NCBI GenBank assembly: GCA_016875715.1
Contig: VGOZ01000003.1
Span: 1-64,000 of the forward strand
Reading direction: 5' to 3'
DNA: 64,000 nt
Source: Chloroflexota bacterium
GTDB lineage: Bacteria > Chloroflexota > UBA6077 > FW602-bin22
This document shows positions 1 to 7,652 of this stretch, in pieces. The position numbers were made by a program, and so were the translations under genes. Below the pieces are notes generated by a model. It was not told the DNA's origin and made no database searches. It saw only the letters and a program-made list of their open reading frames with translations. Every line of letters starts with the position of its first letter. Position 1 is the first letter of the stretch.

Positions 1-2
1 TG

Positions 3-209
3 CTCTATCTCCTGAAGGCCCGGTTTCGCGATCAGGTCGTCGGCTCCATCTATCTGTGGCAGCAGGTCCGGCGCGATCTGGCTGTCCACGAGCCGTGGCA
101 GCGGCCTCGGTTCTCCCTTCTCCTGCTCATCCAGGCGGCGATTCTCGTCATGCTGGCCCTCGGCCTGGCGCGCCCTGCCGCACATCGGCCATTTGAAGCT
201 CGGCCATAG
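3..209 (+). pseudogene. BatA-type N-terminal membrane domain, truncated fragment
   Basis: Open from the window edge. The frame reads LYLLKARFRDQVVGSIYLW followed by a Trp-rich linker and one hydrophobic helix (LLLLIQAAILVMLALGLARPA), which is the usual N-terminal pattern of BatA/aerotolerance-regulator proteins. The family has a vWA domain after this helix. Here the recognisable sequence stops at about base 180 and the frame ends at a TAG shortly after, so the vWA part is absent. The 3' side becomes integrase-like in another frame. The 5' end lies outside the window. A deletion/insertion junction or an assembly chimera would both explain it. Confidence 0.6.
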
Positions 210-309
210 CTCGATTGTCTTGACCTTGTCCACCTACGCGCATTCATCGCCGACGCACTTACGCGCCGCCGCCGACGCGATGGATGCCGCCCTAGCGGCC
301 CAGGCATGA
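178..309 (+). pseudogene. Tyrosine recombinase/integrase, C-terminal remnant
   Basis: Reads LKLGHSSIVLTLSTYAH and about 25 further residues to a TGA. The LGHSS...T..TYAH block is the C-terminal signature of phage-type tyrosine integrases, containing the second catalytic His and the nucleophilic Tyr. The first two thirds of the enzyme, including the two catalytic arginines, are missing; upstream sequence in this frame is not integrase-like. It lies about 100 bp from the 3' end of the tRNA-Sec gene, the classic place for an integrase of a tRNA-targeted element. Probably a relic. Confidence 0.7.
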
Positions 310-407
310 CGGCCGTTGCTACCCCGTTGCTACCAGCTTGCTTGCTATCGGCGCGGTCTCGACGGTCGGAGCAGGCAGGCGATCGGGCAATCTAGCTTTG
401 AAAACGG

Positions 408-501
408 CGGGAGCGTATGGGAGTCGAACCCACCCGCCGACGGGCAACGCCGGCGCAACGGTTTTGAAGACCGCGAGGACCACCGGGCCCCATCCGCCCC
501 C
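408..501 (-). tRNA. selC: tRNA-Sec (anticodon UCA)
   Basis: Read on the minus strand. The acceptor 3' strand is ACGCTCCC with discriminator G, pairing with the GGGGGCG 5' end. The anticodon arm is GCGGT-CTTCAAA-ACCGT with TCA in the loop. A long GC-rich variable arm follows, then the T arm GTGGG-TTCGACT-CCCAT. The long extra arm plus UCA anticodon identify a selenocysteine tRNA. The genome continues CCG after the discriminator, so a full CCA end is not encoded. The exact 5' base and D-stem pairing are uncertain by a base or two. It implies that the organism inserts Sec at UGA, and a candidate selenoprotein is present at about 27.1 kb. Confidence 0.88.
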
Positions 502-519
502 GTGGCGGATGGCTGGCGA

Positions 520-1926
520 TTATATGGACGCCCGCGCCGGCAGAACGGTCAGGGGCAGCCGCCCATTGAGCGGCGCGGCGAGCCTGCCACCCGCGTCCGC
601 GCCGGCGACTGTCCCGACGAGGTCATAAGCCATCGCATCATCAATCCGCACGGGCACGATCTCGCCGATTGCCGCGGTACCGCGGACGAACACCAGGCCG
701 TCCACCTCGGGCGCATCGCGGTAGGTGCGCCCGATGGCCTGGTAGTCGCCATCGCCGTCCTCAACCGCACCCTCGATCAGAACCGGCAGCGTGCGCCCGA
801 TCTGCAATCTGTTCCGCTCGATCGAGATCGCCTGGAGCGTCTCCATCGCGCGCCGGTAGCGTCGCTCCTTCACCCGTTCGCGCACCTGGCTCGCCGCCGT
901 CGCCGCAAGCGTGCCCGCTTCCGCAGAATAGGTGAACACACCAACCCGGTCGAGTTGGGCCGAGCCGAAGAACTCCAGGAGCGACGCGAACTCCCGCTCG
1001 GTCTCGCCGGGAAACCCGACGATGAACGTGCTTCGGAGGGCGAGGTCAGGGATTGCCGCGCGGAACCGGCGGATGAGATCAAGGGCGTCCACGGTCGGAC
1101 GACGCATCCGCCTCAGCACGTCACGATCGGCGTGCTGCAGCGGCATATCGACGTACTTGACGATCTGGGGATGCCGGGCAAAGGTCTCGATCAATCGATC
1201 GGTCACCGTGCCGGGATAGACGTACATCACCCGAACCCAGGGGATCTGTGGAACCGCGGCGACCAGGCGATCGAGCATCTCGGCGAGTCCGTCGCGCATC
1301 GCGAAGTCCTTGCCGTATCCGCTGGAGTCCTGAGAGACGAGCACGATTTCGCGCACTCCCCGTGCGGCCAGTTGGCGTGCCTCGACGATGATCCGTTCGA
1401 TCGGTTTCGAGCGGTGCTTGCCCTTGATAAGCGGAATGGCGCAAAACGCGCAGGTGTGGTCGCAACCGTCGGCGATCTTCAGATAAGTGCTGGGCCCCCG
1501 AGCGACGCGGCCCGGAGACGGATCGACCGCCCCGGCACCCAGCCACTTCGGGCGCACGCCTGCGCGAACCGCCTCAAGCAGTCGATCGATCTCTCCCCAG
1601 CGCATCGCCCCGAGCATGCCATCGATCCCCGGCACCGCCGCGGTCAGTCGATCGCCCCAGCGCTGAGCGAGGCAACCGGTCGCAATCAGCCGCTGACCGC
1701 GACGCCGAGTCGCGGCGTGCCCGCGCAACGCGGCGACGGACTCATCCGCGGCGCGCTGGATGAAGCCGCACGTGTTCACAATGATCGTATCCGCCTCGTC
1801 CGGACTGGATACCTCAACGTAGCCACGAGACTTGAGAATCTCGGCCATGTTCTCGCCGTCGACGAGGTTCTTCGGGCACCCGAGCTGTTCCAGGTAGAAA
1901 CGCCCAGCGGGGGCTACATCGGTCAC
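520..1926 (-). CDS. rimO: Ribosomal protein S12 methylthiotransferase RimO
   Basis: A radical-SAM methylthiotransferase that modifies an Asp of ribosomal protein S12. The N-terminal UPF0004 domain starts FYLEQLGCPKN, and its three cluster cysteines are in LGCPKN, VNTCGF and ATGC. The radical-SAM CxxxCxxC is CDHTCAFC, and a TRAM domain closes the protein, as usual for RimO/MiaB. The match to RimO rather than MiaB is by the LGCPKNLVD start. The ORF could begin at a TTG at 2004 inside the upstream gene. The GTG at 1926 lies 20 nt after the rodZ-like stop and gives the family's normal N terminus, so it is preferred. No clear Shine-Dalgarno precedes it. Likely co-transcribed with the upstream gene. 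Confidence 0.9.
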   Translation of the reverse strand: MTDVAPAGRFYLEQLGCPKNLVDGENMAEILKSRGYVEVSSPDEADTIIVNTCGFIQRAADESVAALRGHAATRRRGQRLIATGCLAQRWGDRLTAAVPGIDGMLGAMRWGEIDRLLEAVRAGVRPKWLGAGAVDPSPGRVARGPSTYLKIADGCDHTCAFCAIPLIKGKHRSKPIERIIVEARQLAARGVREIVLVSQDSSGYGKDFAMRDGLAEMLDRLVAAVPQIPWVRVMYVYPGTVTDRLIETFARHPQIVKYVDMPLQHADRDVLRRMRRPTVDALDLIRRFRAAIPDLALRSTFIVGFPGETEREFASLLEFFGSAQLDRVGVFTYSAEAGTLAATAASQVRERVKERRYRRAMETLQAISIERNRLQIGRTLPVLIEGAVEDGDGDYQAIGRTYRDAPEVDGLVFVRGTAAIGEIVPVRIDDAMAYDLVGTVAGADAGGRLAAPLNGRLPLTVLPARASI

Positions 1927-1945
1927 GGGCGCAAGTATCTGCGGG

Positions 1946-2782
1946 TTACTGACCGGCGAGCCACTCGCGCCGAACGACTTCCTCCGCGCCCCCGGCCTTG
2001 CCAATCGCTTGACCGTTGTGGGTCAACTCCACCAGCGCGCCGTTACCGACATGCATGATGATCCGCGTCTCGCCGCGCCAGGTCCGGTGCTCGCCGCTCT
2101 GCAGTATGCCGGAGAAGACGGTCTGCCCATCCACCTCGACCTGCGTCCAGACGCGGCCCAGCGTGCGCGCCTCGATCGTCACGCCACGCGCGGTAGACGG
2201 GACGCTCGCCGGAGCGGTCGGTGCGCCGGTGGGCCGGGGAGTCGCGGCGGGAGCGGGTGTGGCGGTCGGGGGCGGGGGTGTCGTGGCAGTGGGGACTCGG
2301 GTCTGGGGCGCTACGGTCGCCGTGGGCGCTACCCGTGTGGGAGTCAAGGTCGGGGCGGGTTCGTTGGCTGCGGCGGTCAGGATCGACTGATAGCGCGGCA
2401 CGACTTGATAGAGAGCGGCCCCCAGCAGAATCGCGACAATGAGGGTAAGCCCGATGCGCGTGATCTGAATCGTCGACCCGCTCAGCACCGGCCGATCCTC
2501 GACCTCCCGCTGCACTCCGTGCCCGGGCGGCCGAGGATCGATCTCGGCGACCATGCGCTGGGCGTCTCGCGGGTCGAGGCCCAGGTAGACCGCGTAATTG
2601 CGTACCAGTCCACGGGTGAAGACCGGTGGCGGCAGCCGCGTGAATTGCTCGTCCTCCAGCGCCTCCAGATGGTGCCGAGGAATGCGCGTCTGCTGCTCGG
2701 CCTGTGCGATCGTGATCGATCGCCCTTCGCGCGCTGCGCGCAGCAGGCTACCCAACCCGGGCGATCGCGACTCGGGTGACAC
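1946..2782 (-). CDS. RodZ-like HTH membrane protein (DUF4115)
   Basis: A 278-residue protein with an N-terminal Cro/RodZ-type HTH (about residues 8-75, LGSLLRAAREGRSITIAQAE), one transmembrane helix (about 108-128, IGLTLIVAILLGAALYQVV), an extracellular Pro/Thr/Ala-rich linker and a C-terminal DUF4115-type beta domain ending QAIGKAGGAEEVVRREWLAGQ. This is the RodZ architecture, which links MreB to the cell-shape machinery. No mreB or other rod genes are in the window, so a cell-shape role is inferred from family only. The GTG start has a GGGAGG ribosome-binding site just upstream. It lies directly before rimO. Confidence 0.82.
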   Translation of the reverse strand: MSPESRSPGLGSLLRAAREGRSITIAQAEQQTRIPRHHLEALEDEQFTRLPPPVFTRGLVRNYAVYLGLDPRDAQRMVAEIDPRPPGHGVQREVEDRPVLSGSTIQITRIGLTLIVAILLGAALYQVVPRYQSILTAAANEPAPTLTPTRVAPTATVAPQTRVPTATTPPPPTATPAPAATPRPTGAPTAPASVPSTARGVTIEARTLGRVWTQVEVDGQTVFSGILQSGEHRTWRGETRIIMHVGNGALVELTHNGQAIGKAGGAEEVVRREWLAGQ

Positions 2783-2851
2783 CGACCCTCCCGGCTCGCG
2801 CCCGCGCTGATCCTACACAGGAAGCTGTTCGGTCACAACACAACCCCACGA

Positions 2852-3577
2852 TCAGGTCCGTCGGGCGACGATCAGGTGCGAGAGTCCGAAACGACGCAGG
2901 GGGGTACTCTCACACGCGTAGAAGACCGCCCGGAGGAGAGCGCCGACCCCGCGGCGGCGGGCGACGATGTTGTCGAAACCGGGGTAGACATACTCGTGCG
3001 CGATGATCTCTAGGCCCGAGTCCTGGAACAGCCGCTCTATCTGACCGTGGGTATAAGCCCGGACGTGCGGCGCCAGTCTCTGCCGAACGGAATCGGGCAG
3101 ATAGCCCACCAGGGGAATGTTGCCGAAGACAAACCGCTTTCCCAGATACACCCCGTGAGTCTCGAAAGGGAAGAGCCGATTTGGCGCATAGACGATGAGT
3201 CTCCCGCCCCGCCTCAGCACCCGCGCCGCCTCCGCGATGGTGCGGCGATCGTCGGCCACGTGCTCGATCACTTCGTTGAGAAGCGCGACGTCGAACCGCG
3301 CGTCGTCGTACGGCAGGTTCTCCCCGACTGAAAGGCGAATGTTTGGCAGAGTGGCGCTGGCGCGTGCCACGCGCTCGGGATCAATGTCGACACCGTGGAC
3401 GTCGCCGCTGAACTCGCGGAACTTCCGCACGTAGGTGCCGATGCCACAACCGATGTCGAGAATCGCGCGTCCTTCTAGCGGGGCGTAACGCCGGATCAGG
3501 GCGAGCCGTCGGTTCTGACCGAAACGCCACACATAGCTCGGATGGCCGAGGTGAATCCAGGATCGGTCGTCGGACAC
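2852..3577 (-). CDS. Class I SAM-dependent methyltransferase
   Basis: A 241-residue Methyltransf_11/23-type protein. The SAM-binding motif I is ILDIGCGIGTYVRKF, the acidic end of beta-2 is GVDIDPE, and the post-motif LLNEVIEHVADD and VLRRGGRLIVYAPN are typical of UbiG/BioC-like enzymes. The substrate cannot be told. The GTG start gives VSDDRSWIHLGHPS. It stands alone, about 70 bp from rodZ and divergent from infC. Confidence 0.8.
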   Translation of the reverse strand: MSDDRSWIHLGHPSYVWRFGQNRRLALIRRYAPLEGRAILDIGCGIGTYVRKFREFSGDVHGVDIDPERVARASATLPNIRLSVGENLPYDDARFDVALLNEVIEHVADDRRTIAEAARVLRRGGRLIVYAPNRLFPFETHGVYLGKRFVFGNIPLVGYLPDSVRQRLAPHVRAYTHGQIERLFQDSGLEIIAHEYVYPGFDNIVARRRGVGALLRAVFYACESTPLRRFGLSHLIVARRT

Positions 3578-3667
3578 GTGCAGCCATCGTAGGATGGGTT
3601 ACGGCGACACGCCAATCGCGCGTGGTATGATCGCCGACGCAATCTTCGAGGTGCGAGGTGAGGTTTA

Positions 3668-4438
3668 ATTAGCATTCGGGAGCTACGGACGAATGACAAG
3701 ATCCGGGTCAGGGACGTCCGGCTGATTGGCAATGATGGTGAACAACTGGGGATCGTGGCGACGATCGACGCGATCCGGATGGCCCAGGAGCGGGGACTCG
3801 ATCTTGTCGAGGTAGCACCGAACGCAGTCCCACCCGTGTGCCGCCTGATGGACTACGGGCGGTTCAAGTACGAGCAGACCAAGCGCGAGCGCGAAGCGCG
3901 CAAGAATCAGAAGGTCATCGAACTCAAAGAGGTGCGCCTCACTCCACGCACCGACGAGCACGACATCACCGCGAAGGTCAAGATGATCGGCCGATTCCTT
4001 GAAGAGGGGGATAAGGTCAAAGTCACAATCCGCTTCCGCGGCCGCGAACTCGCCCACCCCCAGTTGGGACGAGAGGTGCTTGACCAGGTCGCGGAGCATC
4101 TCCGCGCGACCTCGGTCGTGGAACGCCCGCCACTCATGGAGGGTCGGGCCATGTTCATGATCCTCTCGCCGCCGGGATCCCGAGCGGCGGCACCCGGTCG
4201 ACCGACCGCCGCGAATGAGGGAGAGGCGGCGGCTCCACGGCCGGTCGGTGAAGCACGAGCGGCCGTCGCGGCAGCGCCTGCGCAGTCGGCGGCAACGTCA
4301 CCCAGGCCCGTTCCGGTCGCGTCCCCCGCTCGACCCGCGGGGCCGGTCGCCGCACGGCCACCCGCGCCAGCGCGACCGACTCCGGCCAACGGTGTGCCGT
4401 CTCCCCCACGGCCCGCGTCTCGTCCTCCGGCGCGTTAG
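3668..4438 (+). CDS. infC: Translation initiation factor IF-3 (AUU start, long C-tail)
   Basis: IF-3 binds the 30S subunit and proofreads initiator tRNA and start codon. The ORF track begins at an internal GTG (3755), but homology extends upstream: ATT-AGC-ATT-CGG reads (M)SIRELRTNDKIRVRDVRLIG, the normal IF-3 N terminus. An ATT at 3668, preceded by GGTGAGGT, is therefore the start. AUU is the known rare, IF-3-sensitive start of infC in many bacteria and allows autoregulation. The N domain, linker (KREREARKNQKVIELKEVRL) and C domain (KVKVTIRFRGRELAHPQ) are complete by about residue 175. About 80 Ala/Pro-rich residues follow, longer than usual. rpmI and rplT, the common downstream partners, are absent. 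Confidence 0.93.
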   Translation: MSIRELRTNDKIRVRDVRLIGNDGEQLGIVATIDAIRMAQERGLDLVEVAPNAVPPVCRLMDYGRFKYEQTKREREARKNQKVIELKEVRLTPRTDEHDITAKVKMIGRFLEEGDKVKVTIRFRGRELAHPQLGREVLDQVAEHLRATSVVERPPLMEGRAMFMILSPPGSRAAAPGRPTAANEGEAAAPRPVGEARAAVAAAPAQSAATSPRPVPVASPARPAGPVAARPPAPARPTPANGVPSPPRPASRPPAR

Positions 4439-4453
4439 CCTCTCACGGGAGGT

Positions 4454-4759
4454 TCAGGCCGGTTCCAGTTCTCGATTGCGTCCCGCGGTCGGCGTGGCCG
4501 CTCCGCGCGCGGCGATGATCTGATCGGCGCGCTTGCCCACTCCCAGTGCGCGACAGTCGCAGTACGCGGTGAATGTGCTGGCGCGGAGCAGCCGCTCTCC
4601 GATCTCGTTCAGTTGACCGGCATAGATCCGCTCGAATGTCGCGAAGCGGGTAAGCCGCTCGATCGCAAGCTCGATCTGCGCGCGCTGGTTGAGCACGGCT
4701 AGGCGGCGCCGGGGCGCCTCTCTGCTGGTTGACGACACCTGCGAACCCCCGTCCTGCAT
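4454..4759 (-). CDS. Hypothetical protein, 101 residues
   Basis: Not recognised. The central part, IELAIERLTRFATFERIYAG through GERLLRASTFTAYCDCRALG, has amphipathic helical character and two close cysteines (YCDC). Ends are Arg/Pro-rich and look disordered. The ATG start gives MQDGGSQVSSTSREAPRRR. It is convergent with infC, 15 nt apart. The competing ORF 4443-4772 in another frame has only Arg/Ala-rich composition and is judged a shadow. Confidence 0.5.
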   Translation of the reverse strand: MQDGGSQVSSTSREAPRRRLAVLNQRAQIELAIERLTRFATFERIYAGQLNEIGERLLRASTFTAYCDCRALGVGKRADQIIAARGAATPTAGRNRELEPA

Positions 4760-4877
4760 CGGCCGGGATCATCGGATTGCTGCTGTAAGAACGGTGATCA
4801 GATTGGCGGCGAGGGTGTTAGAGGGACTCGTGACCACGTGAGGGGCGTCGATCTGGCCGTCGATACACTGATCGCGC

Positions 4878-5801
4878 ATGGGCTTCACGATCGACCTGGA
4901 GGCGGCGCTCCACTTCTCGTCGATCGACGGCTACCTCCAGCAGCAACGCCAGGTCGTCGCGTCGTTGCGTGCTTTCTACGATGCGGACGCGGCACGCATT
5001 TGGAACGCGCTGAGCCCGGTTCAGCGTGCCCGATTCGCCGGCGCGCTCGGGCGCGATGTCGCGCTGCCCGAGCGGGAGTGGAACCGCGCCTGGTGGCTTC
5101 ACGCAATCGGTGGGACACCCCGCGCGCCTTTCGTCACGGGGCTATCGCCGGAGGACGGCGCGGTCCTGTTTGCTGCCCTGTCGGCGGCACTCGACCCGGC
5201 TGTTCCACCGTCCGATCGACGCGCGGCATTCGAAGCCTGGTGGGCCGCGCTGATCGAACGGTGCCGCGCCTTGATCGCACGTTATGTCGATGAGCGCATT
5301 CAGGGCGCCCGGCGCCGCCTGCTCGACGAAGGTGTTCTCGAGGCGGACGTGGCAACGGGAACCCAGTCGCCGGGCGCGATCCGCCACGCCCGGCGCTCTC
5401 GCCGCGGCGTCGGCGATCGGCAGCGCATTCGGGCCTCCGAGCAGGCATGTCTGGACCTGCATCGTGCTCTGGATCTCCGCTTCCGCCCACTTCAGCCCGT
5501 ATGCGGCGCCTGCGTGCGGCAGACTGGCGGCTGTTGCACCATTACCGTCCCGCTGATCTGGCGTGAGAACGACTTCCGCCTGCTCGCGTTCGATACACCC
5601 GCTCCGATGGTGCCCGACCCAGCGCTCGCCGGCGCGTGCCCCTTCCTCGGCGCGAGCGGTTGCCGCCTTCCATCTGAGCGGCGACCGCACATCTGCCGTT
5701 CCTTCCTCTGCGAGAGCGCCGAGGCCGCGCTCGGCACCACTCTGGAAGGAACGCGCGGAGAGATCGAGCGACTGACGCGGGCCCGCTCCCAGCTTGCCTG
5801 A
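4878..5801 (+). CDS. YkgJ/UPF0153-type zinc/iron-chelating cysteine cluster protein
   Basis: A 307-residue protein. The first about 190 residues are helical and unrecognised (MGFTIDLEAALHFSSIDGYL). The C-terminal about 90 residues carry the CxxCxxxxxxCC...C...C...C pattern of the YkgJ family: VCGACVRQTGGCC, then GACPFLGASGC, then RPHICRSFLC. Family members are thought to bind Zn or an Fe-S cluster, but the reaction is unknown. It is convergent with the methyltransferase at 5805, only 3 nt between stops. Confidence 0.62.
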   Translation: MGFTIDLEAALHFSSIDGYLQQQRQVVASLRAFYDADAARIWNALSPVQRARFAGALGRDVALPEREWNRAWWLHAIGGTPRAPFVTGLSPEDGAVLFAALSAALDPAVPPSDRRAAFEAWWAALIERCRALIARYVDERIQGARRRLLDEGVLEADVATGTQSPGAIRHARRSRRGVGDRQRIRASEQACLDLHRALDLRFRPLQPVCGACVRQTGGCCTITVPLIWRENDFRLLAFDTPAPMVPDPALAGACPFLGASGCRLPSERRPHICRSFLCESAEAALGTTLEGTRGEIERLTRARSQLA

Positions 5802-5804
5802 GCG

Positions 5805-6503
5805 CTATGACTTCCGCGCGATCGCCAGGACCGATACCCCGAGCGGCAGGTCGATACGCCGGAGAAGCCGGCGTTCCACGGCCAGCGCCACCCTGCCGCT
5901 ACGGCGCTCGAGCCAGGACTCGCTCGAGAGATCATTCCCGCGATAGTGGCGCCAGCGTTGGAGGACGCGGCGCAGCGCGATCGCGGGGAGCAACAGACTG
6001 TTGACGTAGCTCAGGCGCTGGGGCCAGAGGTCCGCCTCGCGGAGTTTCGCGCGCAATCCGGCAACGGTGTAGCGCCGAGCCGTTTCCACGGCTTCATCGT
6101 GAGGCCCGCGCAGCCATTCGAGCGCCGGGAGGCGCAGGATGAGGAATCCCTCCGGCCGCAGCACCCGGCGCATCTCGCGCAACGCCGCGACGTCGTCCTG
6201 CACGCGGGCGTGATAGAGGACCTCGAACGAGGTCACGAGATCGAAGGCGCCCGCGATGAAGGGCAGGGACTCCGCCTCGCCGGCAACCTGATCGGGCAAG
6301 CGCCCGCGCGCCAGACGACGTGCATCCTCGCTCGGTTCTAGGCCGACAACGGAGCCGAAGCGCGACAACAGTGCGCCGTTCCCACCCGTTCCCGAGCCAA
6401 CATCGAGGATGCGCCCGAGGGGCGGCTCGCACGCGCGGAGCACGTCGCCGACGATGAGCCGATTGCCGACGTACCACCAGTGGCGATCCTCAACCGCCCG
6501 CAT
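5805..6503 (-). CDS. SAM-dependent methyltransferase of the surface-glycan cluster
   Basis: 232 residues. Motif I is ILDVGSGTGGNGALLSRFG, and VTSFEVLYHARVQDD and VLRPEGFLILRLPALEWL are Methyltransf_11 hallmarks. The N-terminal EDRHWWYVGNRLIVGDVL is typical of methyltransferases next to glycosyltransferase loci. It sits 42 nt downstream of the DegT aminotransferase on the same strand, so it probably acts on the same glycan or lipid-linked product. Sequence similar to the family N terminus continues a few codons upstream of the chosen ATG, so the true start may be a non-ATG codon slightly earlier. Confidence 0.78.
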   Translation of the reverse strand: MRAVEDRHWWYVGNRLIVGDVLRACEPPLGRILDVGSGTGGNGALLSRFGSVVGLEPSEDARRLARGRLPDQVAGEAESLPFIAGAFDLVTSFEVLYHARVQDDVAALREMRRVLRPEGFLILRLPALEWLRGPHDEAVETARRYTVAGLRAKLREADLWPQRLSYVNSLLLPAIALRRVLQRWRHYRGNDLSSESWLERRSGRVALAVERRLLRRIDLPLGVSVLAIARKS

Positions 6504-6545
6504 ACGTTCGAGTTGCTCGCGGTTCAGGAGACGCTCGCAGAATGG

Positions 6546-7652
6546 TTACGCAATCGCGTGCCGCCCGATCCGATCGATCGCGTACTCCAGGGCATCCTCG
6601 GCCATCTCCGGATAGAGCGGCAGCGATAGGATCTCACCGGCAGCCCGCTCGGTGACCGGGAGAAATGGCGCCTGATCGCGACACTCGCGGTAGGCCTCCT
6701 GGCGGTGAACGGGAATCGGATAGTGGATCAGGGTGCCAACGCCGTCCGCGGCGAGGAGGTCGCGCATTGCGTCCCGCCGCGCGAAACGGGCCACGTAGAG
6801 GTGCACGACGCTGCGCCGATCGCTCGCCACGAGCGTGGGGAGCATGACGCCGGGGAGGTCGCGCAGGACCTCATAGCGCGCGGCCAGCGCCCGGCGCTGT
6901 GCTGTCCACTCGGCGAGGTGGGGTAACTTCGCCCGCAGGAACGCGGCCTGCATCTCGTCTAGGCGGCTGTTTATCCCCTTGTCCCGGTGCACGTACCGGT
7001 CGGCCTGACCGTACGCGCGGAGCCGTCGGACCCTCCCGGCGACCTCTGCGTCGTTGGTCGTCACCATCCCGCCATCGCCAAGAGCACCGAGGTTCTTCGT
7101 CGGGTAGAAACTCCAGGCACAGGCGTCGCCGAGCGCGCCGACCGGACGATCGCCGAGCGCCGCGCCATGCGCCTGGGCAGCGTCTTCGAGCACGCGCAGG
7201 CCGTGCCGGTGCGCGATTGCGCCGATCGCATCCATGTCGGCGGCCAGTCCGTAGAGGTGGACCGGCAGGATCGCCCGAGTGCGCGCTGTGATCCGCTCCT
7301 CGATCCGAGCGGGATCCATGAGCAGCGTCTCGGGGTCGACGTCGACGAAGACCGGCTGAGCGCCCGCGGCGGTGATCGCGCTGACTGTGGGCACCGCGGT
7401 ATTCGCGACGGTGATCACCTCATCTCCGGGCATCACGCCCAGTGCCGCCAAGCCCAACTGGAGGGCCTCCGTGCCCGAGGCAACGCCGACGCCATGGAGG
7501 CAACCGACCGACGCCGCGAACTCCCGCTCGAACGAGGCGACCTCGGGACCCAGAACGAACCAGGCGGAATCGATCACGCGCGCTGCCGCCGCCATCAGTT
7601 CCTCGCGCAATGCGGCGTGCTGCGGGCCGAGGTCATTGAACGGAACCCTCAC
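6546..7652 (-). CDS. DegT/DnrJ/EryC1/StrS aminotransferase
   Basis: A PLP-dependent sugar aminotransferase acting on 3- or 4-keto nucleotide sugars. The PLP lysine is in SFYPTKNLGALGDGG, and EDAAQAHGA and ASGTEALQLGLAALG are family blocks. The ORF runs upstream into the previous gene. The start VRVPFNDLGPQH at GTG 7652 is chosen because it fits the family N terminus and forms a GTGA overlap with the epimerase stop, a sign of translational coupling. With the epimerase and GT2 upstream, it should provide an amino-sugar for a surface glycan. Confidence 0.9.
   Translation of the reverse strand: MRVPFNDLGPQHAALREELMAAAARVIDSAWFVLGPEVASFEREFAASVGCLHGVGVASGTEALQLGLAALGVMPGDEVITVANTAVPTVSAITAAGAQPVFVDVDPETLLMDPARIEERITARTRAILPVHLYGLAADMDAIGAIAHRHGLRVLEDAAQAHGAALGDRPVGALGDACAWSFYPTKNLGALGDGGMVTTNDAEVAGRVRRLRAYGQADRYVHRDKGINSRLDEMQAAFLRAKLPHLAEWTAQRRALAARYEVLRDLPGVMLPTLVASDRRSVVHLYVARFARRDAMRDLLAADGVGTLIHYPIPVHRQEAYRECRDQAPFLPVTERAAGEILSLPLYPEMAEDALEYAIDRIGRHAIA

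Noticed and set aside
316-2058. 580-residue plus-strand ORF
   Set aside because: It lies opposite the well-supported rimO gene and the tRNA-Sec; composition is Arg/Pro-rich and no domain is visible.
4443-4772. 109-residue minus ORF overlapping the 101-residue one
   Set aside because: Composition is Arg/Ala-rich and unlike a folded protein; the 4454-4759 frame is better.
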